A stretch of DNA of 64,000 bases, taken from NCBI RefSeq assembly GCF_014596565.1, contig NZ_NOIN01000010.1, forward strand, positions 101,429 through 165,428, given 5' to 3'. The notes beneath the pieces were generated by a model. That model was not told the origin of the DNA. It saw only the letters and a list, made by a program, of their open reading frames with translations, and searched no databases. The first letter of the stretch is position 1. Each line of letters starts with the position of its first letter. Below, piece after piece: positions 61,266 to 64,000 of this stretch. Source of the stretch: Pseudomonas sp. PSB18 (GTDB lineage: Bacteria > Pseudomonadota > Gammaproteobacteria > Pseudomonadales > Pseudomonadaceae). Made by a program: the position numbers and the translations under genes.

Positions 61266-62540
61266 ATGGCCGATCTGTCGATTGTCTTCGCCGGCATCAA
61301 AGCCCCCAACCCGTTCTGGCTGGCCTCCGCGCCGCCCACCGACAAGGCCTACAACGTGGTGCGTGCCTTCGAGGCCGGCTGGGGTGGCGTGGTCTGGAAA
61401 ACCCTGGGGGAAGACCCGGCGGCGGTGAACGTGTCGTCGCGCTACTCGGCGCACTTCGGCGCGAATCGCGAGGTGTTGGGCATCAATAACATCGAGCTGA
61501 TCACTGATCGCTCCCTGGAGATCAACCTGCGGGAAATCACCCAGGTGAAGAAGGACTGGCCGGATCGGGCATTGATCGTGTCGCTGATGGTGCCCTGTGT
61601 CGAGGAGTCCTGGAAACACATCCTGCCCCTGGTGGAAGCCACCGGCGCCGACGGTATCGAGCTGAACTTCGGTTGCCCCCACGGCATGCCGGAACGGGGC
61701 ATGGGGGCGGCGGTCGGCCAGGTGCCGGAGTACGTCGAGCAGGTGACCCGCTGGTGCAAGACCTATTGTTCGCTGCCGGTGATCGTCAAGCTCACACCGA
61801 ACATCACCGACATCCGCGTCGCCGCCCGGGCGGCCCACCGCGGTGGCGCGGATGCGGTGTCGCTGATCAACACCATCAACTCCATCACCAGCGTCGATCT
61901 GGAGCGGATGGTCGCGCTGCCCACCGTCGGCAGCCAGAGCACCCATGGCGGTTACTGCGGCTCGGCGGTCAAGCCGATCGCACTGAACATGGTGGCGGAA
62001 ATCGCCCGTGACCCTCAAACCCGCGGCTTGCCCATCTGCGGCATCGGCGGCATCGGCAGTTGGCGCGACGCCGCGGAATTCATCGCCCTGGGCAGCGGCG
62101 CGGTGCAGGTGTGCACGGCGGCGATGCTGCACGGTTTTCGCATCGTCGAAGAGATGAAAGACGGCCTGTCACGTTGGATGGACAGCCAGGGGCACGCCAA
62201 TCTCCAGGCATTCTCCGGTCGCGCGGTGGGCAACACCACCGACTGGAAATACCTGGACATCAACTACCAGGTCATCGCCAAAATCGACCAGGAGGCCTGC
62301 ATCGGTTGCGGCCGCTGCCACATCGCCTGCGAAGACACTTCTCACCAGGCCATTGCCAGCCACAAGCAGACAGACGGAACGCACAAATATGAAGTGATCG
62401 ATGAAGAATGCGTAGGCTGCAACCTGTGCCAGATTACCTGCCCGGTGCAGGATTGCATCGAGATGATCCCGGTGGAAACGGGCAAGCCGTTTCTGGATTG
62501 GGACCATGATCCGCGTAATCCCTATCACGTAGCCGTTTGA
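61266..62540 (+). CDS. preA: NAD-dependent dihydropyrimidine dehydrogenase catalytic subunit PreA
   Basis: PreA reduces uracil and thymine at an FMN centre. The 424-residue protein has the dihydroorotate-dehydrogenase-like barrel (about 1-310; GIKAPNPFWLASAPPTDKAYN near the start, split at residues 8-28, and LNFGCPHGMPERGMG, about 137-151, with the catalytic Cys region) and a C-terminal two-[4Fe-4S] ferredoxin domain (CIGCGRCHIACED, about 345-357, and CVGCNLCQITCPVQDC). It starts immediately after the preT stop. Confidence 0.95.
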   Translation: MADLSIVFAGIKAPNPFWLASAPPTDKAYNVVRAFEAGWGGVVWKTLGEDPAAVNVSSRYSAHFGANREVLGINNIELITDRSLEINLREITQVKKDWPDRALIVSLMVPCVEESWKHILPLVEATGADGIELNFGCPHGMPERGMGAAVGQVPEYVEQVTRWCKTYCSLPVIVKLTPNITDIRVAARAAHRGGADAVSLINTINSITSVDLERMVALPTVGSQSTHGGYCGSAVKPIALNMVAEIARDPQTRGLPICGIGGIGSWRDAAEFIALGSGAVQVCTAAMLHGFRIVEEMKDGLSRWMDSQGHANLQAFSGRAVGNTTDWKYLDINYQVIAKIDQEACIGCGRCHIACEDTSHQAIASHKQTDGTHKYEVIDEECVGCNLCQITCPVQDCIEMIPVETGKPFLDWDHDPRNPYHVAV

Positions 62541-62564
62541 GAGCTGCGCTGTCTGGACTGGCGC

Positions 62565-62630
62565 CATCGCGAGCAGGCTCGCTCCCACAAGGGATCGCAT
62601 TTCCAATGTGGGAGCGAGCCTGCTCGCGAT
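62565..62630. repeat. REPIN, short outward-facing arrangement
   Basis: Arms ATCGCGAGCAGGCTCGCTCCCACA and TGTGGGAGCGAGCCTGCTCGCGAT around a TCGCATTTCCAA core. It lies between convergent preA and the TetR gene. Confidence 0.9.
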
Positions 62631-62654
62631 GACGCCCTCAGCCACACCACAGTT

Positions 62655-63275
62655 TCAGGGCTCCAACCCGATCCCCCGCAAGATCACCCCGGTCACCGTC
62701 TGCACCGCCCGCTCGAACTGCATGTCCGACAATGGCTGATGATCGTTGAGGATGTTGATCTGGTGGTCGAAGTCGGCGTAATGCTGGGTCGACGCCCAGA
62801 TCATGTAAAGCAGGCTCGACGGCTCCACCGGCAGGATGCGTTTGTCCTCCACCCACTGGCGAATCTTCGCTTCCTTCATCTTGGCCCATTCATAGAGGCT
62901 GGCGTCCAGCGCCTGCCCCAGCGTGGGCGCACCATGAATCACTTCGTTGGCCCAGACCTTCGAACCATAGGGCCGACTGCGGGAGTGGTTCATCTTGGCG
63001 CGGATGTAGCTGCTGAGCACCACCCGCGGATCGTCGAACATTTCGAAGCACAAGGCGTCCTGCTTCCAGACTTCCAGCAGATCGAACAGCACGGCGCTGT
63101 ACAGCTCGCTCTTGGTGCTGAAGTAGTAATGCAGGTTGGAACGGGGCAACTGCACTTCAGCCGCGATGTCGGCCATGGCGGTGCCGCCGAAGCCTTTCTC
63201 GGCAAAGACCTTCTCGGCGGCCAGCAGGATTTTCTCGACGTTACTGCGACGAATCTCGATCTTGTGATTGCCCAT
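62655..63275 (-). CDS. TetR-family regulator (RutR/PydR-like)
   Basis: A 206-residue regulator with an N-terminal TetR helix-turn-helix (about 12-58: KILLAAEKVFAEKGFGGTAMADIAAEVQL region and RSNLHYYFSTKSELYSAVL) and a C-terminal domain with YADFDHQINILN and the FERAVQTVTGVILRGIGL helix that resembles RutR (YcdC). The start at 63275 gives MGNHKIEIRRSNVEK. It is convergent with preA and is the likely regulator of the pyrimidine genes, possibly releasing DNA on binding uracil; that is inference from RutR. Confidence 0.88.
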   Translation of the reverse strand: MGNHKIEIRRSNVEKILLAAEKVFAEKGFGGTAMADIAAEVQLPRSNLHYYFSTKSELYSAVLFDLLEVWKQDALCFEMFDDPRVVLSSYIRAKMNHSRSRPYGSKVWANEVIHGAPTLGQALDASLYEWAKMKEAKIRQWVEDKRILPVEPSSLLYMIWASTQHYADFDHQINILNDHQPLSDMQFERAVQTVTGVILRGIGLEP

Positions 63276-63630
63276 GAGGGCTCCCTGGCAACAGCGATGC
63301 CCAAGACTAGCATTCACCCACTGTCGAAAACACCGGGATTGCTTGTGGGAGTCGCTCCTTGTGGCGAGGGGGCCATTCGACCAATGTCTTAGACCAGTCA
63401 TCGCATAACCTTCAGGCCAAGCCGCTACCTGCATCGAGCCGCCATCAAGGCCTCGTTCTGCACTCCCCTCTGTTGCAACCATCGGTGCAGGCGACTTTCA
63501 AGCATCGCCCAGTTGGATAATTCCGATCATGGCCAGTTGACAACGCGCAGCGAGCCACAAATAATCCACGCCATGTTGTACGACGACGTATGACAAAAAT
63601 AAAAACAACAAAAAAGTAGGAGCCGTCATA
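63276..63630. other. Gene-free stretch before the OprD-family porin
   Basis: These 355 bases hold the divergent starts of the TetR and porin genes. Degenerate REP fragments occur at about 63343-63372 (GTGGGAG, GTGGCGAGGGGG). The part just before the porin (63590-63620) is A-rich. No gene was recognised. Confidence 0.6.
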
Positions 63631-64000
63631 GTGAGCACACGTGTCCGTTTTTCGCCAGACCACCGTCCAACCCGCCGTACCCTTCTCCATTCCAGTCCCG
63701 CAATGCTCTTGCTCGGCTGCAGCGGCCTGGCCGCGTTCCTGCCAACCGCCGTCCACGCCGAAGGTTTCGTCGACGACGCCAAGGCTACGCTGACCCTGCG
63801 CAACGCCTACTTCAACCGCAACTTCATCAACCCGAACAATGCCCAAGGCAAGGCCGAGGAATGGACCCAGAGCTTCATCCTCGACGCCAAGTCCGGTTTC
63901 ACCCAGGGCCCGGTGGGGTTCGGCATGGACGTGCTGGGCCTGTACTCGATCAAGCTCGACGGCGGCAAAGGCACCGCCGGCACCCAGTTGCTGCCGGTCC
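63631..64000 (+). CDS. OprD-family outer-membrane porin, cut by the right edge
   Basis: The 123 visible codons start at GTG (63631), 8 bases after a TAGGAG ribosome site, and encode a signal peptide with a hydrophobic core (AMLLLGCSGLAAFLPTAVHA-E, cleavage near residue 46) followed by the OprD-type mature start GFVDDAKATLTLRNAYFNRN and EEWTQSFILDAKSGFTQGP. These porins take up amino acids, peptides or organic acids. Its place beside the pyrimidine genes may reflect import of a related substrate, but this is unsupported beyond position. The rest lies outside the window. Confidence 0.9.
   Translation, partial: MSTRVRFSPDHRPTRRTLLHSSPAMLLLGCSGLAAFLPTAVHAEGFVDDAKATLTLRNAYFNRNFINPNNAQGKAEEWTQSFILDAKSGFTQGPVGFGMDVLGLYSIKLDGGKGTAGTQLLPV

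Noticed and set aside
59658..62132. An 824-codon minus-strand frame across preT and preA
   Set aside because: It is antisense to two genes with complete Fe-S and flavin motifs; no domain is seen in it.

Overview
The window looks like the chromosome of a Pseudomonas fluorescens-complex bacterium. It is GC-rich and dense with pseudomonad REP/REPIN elements (GTGGGAGCGAGCCTGCTCGCGA type). It also carries a six-gene Mrp antiporter operon with fused A/B subunits, an hcnABC hydrogen cyanide synthase operon and a type VI secretion (T6SS) locus whose gene order matches what I recall of P. aeruginosa HSI-III. No rRNA, tRNA, CRISPR array, insertion sequence or prophage was seen.

Layout. 1-15.5 kb: T6SS locus. 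tssJ-like, tssK and tssL (cut by the left edge) run leftward. tssB, tssC, hcp, tssE, tssF, tssG and clpV run rightward, followed by a small candidate effector with a CNF1/BLF1-like Thr/Cys/His signature, vgrG, a MORN/YwqK-like gene and, beyond a repeat-filled gap, a convergent DUF4280 PAAR-like gene. 15.6-20.5 kb: phosphotransferase-like protein, SDR dehydrogenase, a Gfo/Idh/MocA dehydrogenase, an XRE-cupin regulator and a divergent DMT exporter. 20.6-26.7 kb: mrp(AB)CDEFG cation/proton antiporter. 26.8-32.4 kb: small genes, an orphan glycine-betaine-type binding protein, a chemoreceptor and a zinc-site-degenerate DksA paralogue. 32.7-47.0 kb: inositol cluster, iolC-iolE-iolB-iolI-iolD-iolG, an iolW-like gene and a sugar ABC transporter, all leftward, with a divergent RpiR-type regulator. 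47.2-50.2 kb: hcnABC. 50.5-52.6 kb: a two-component system. 52.7-54.7 kb: DUF1652 protein and a PAS-LuxR regulator. 54.8-63.3 kb: reductive pyrimidine catabolism, with amidohydrolase and NCS1 transporter leftward, dihydropyrimidinase and both dihydropyrimidine dehydrogenase subunits rightward, and a TetR regulator. 63.6 kb to the right edge: start of an OprD-family porin.

How the parts work together. The T6SS genes encode baseplate, sheath, tube, spike, unfoldase and part of the membrane complex; TssM must lie off the left edge. The iol genes convert imported inositol through inosose, diketo and 2-deoxy-5-keto-gluconate intermediates to a phosphorylated form that is cleaved; methylmalonate-semialdehyde dehydrogenase (iolA) is absent here. 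The pyrimidine genes import a base, reduce it, open the ring and hydrolyse the carbamoyl product.

Main new observations. (1) The 188-aa protein between clpV and vgrG has T-x2-L-T-G-C followed by His 15 residues later, the pattern of CNF1/BLF1 glutamine deamidases, and no adjacent immunity gene: a candidate anti-eukaryotic effector. (2) A shared operator-like motif, TGGAA-N6-TTC, occurs upstream of iolC/iolR, in the -35/-10 spacer upstream of the inositol ABC transporter, and twice upstream of a Gfo/Idh/MocA dehydrogenase 28 kb away, suggesting that gene belongs to the inositol regulon.
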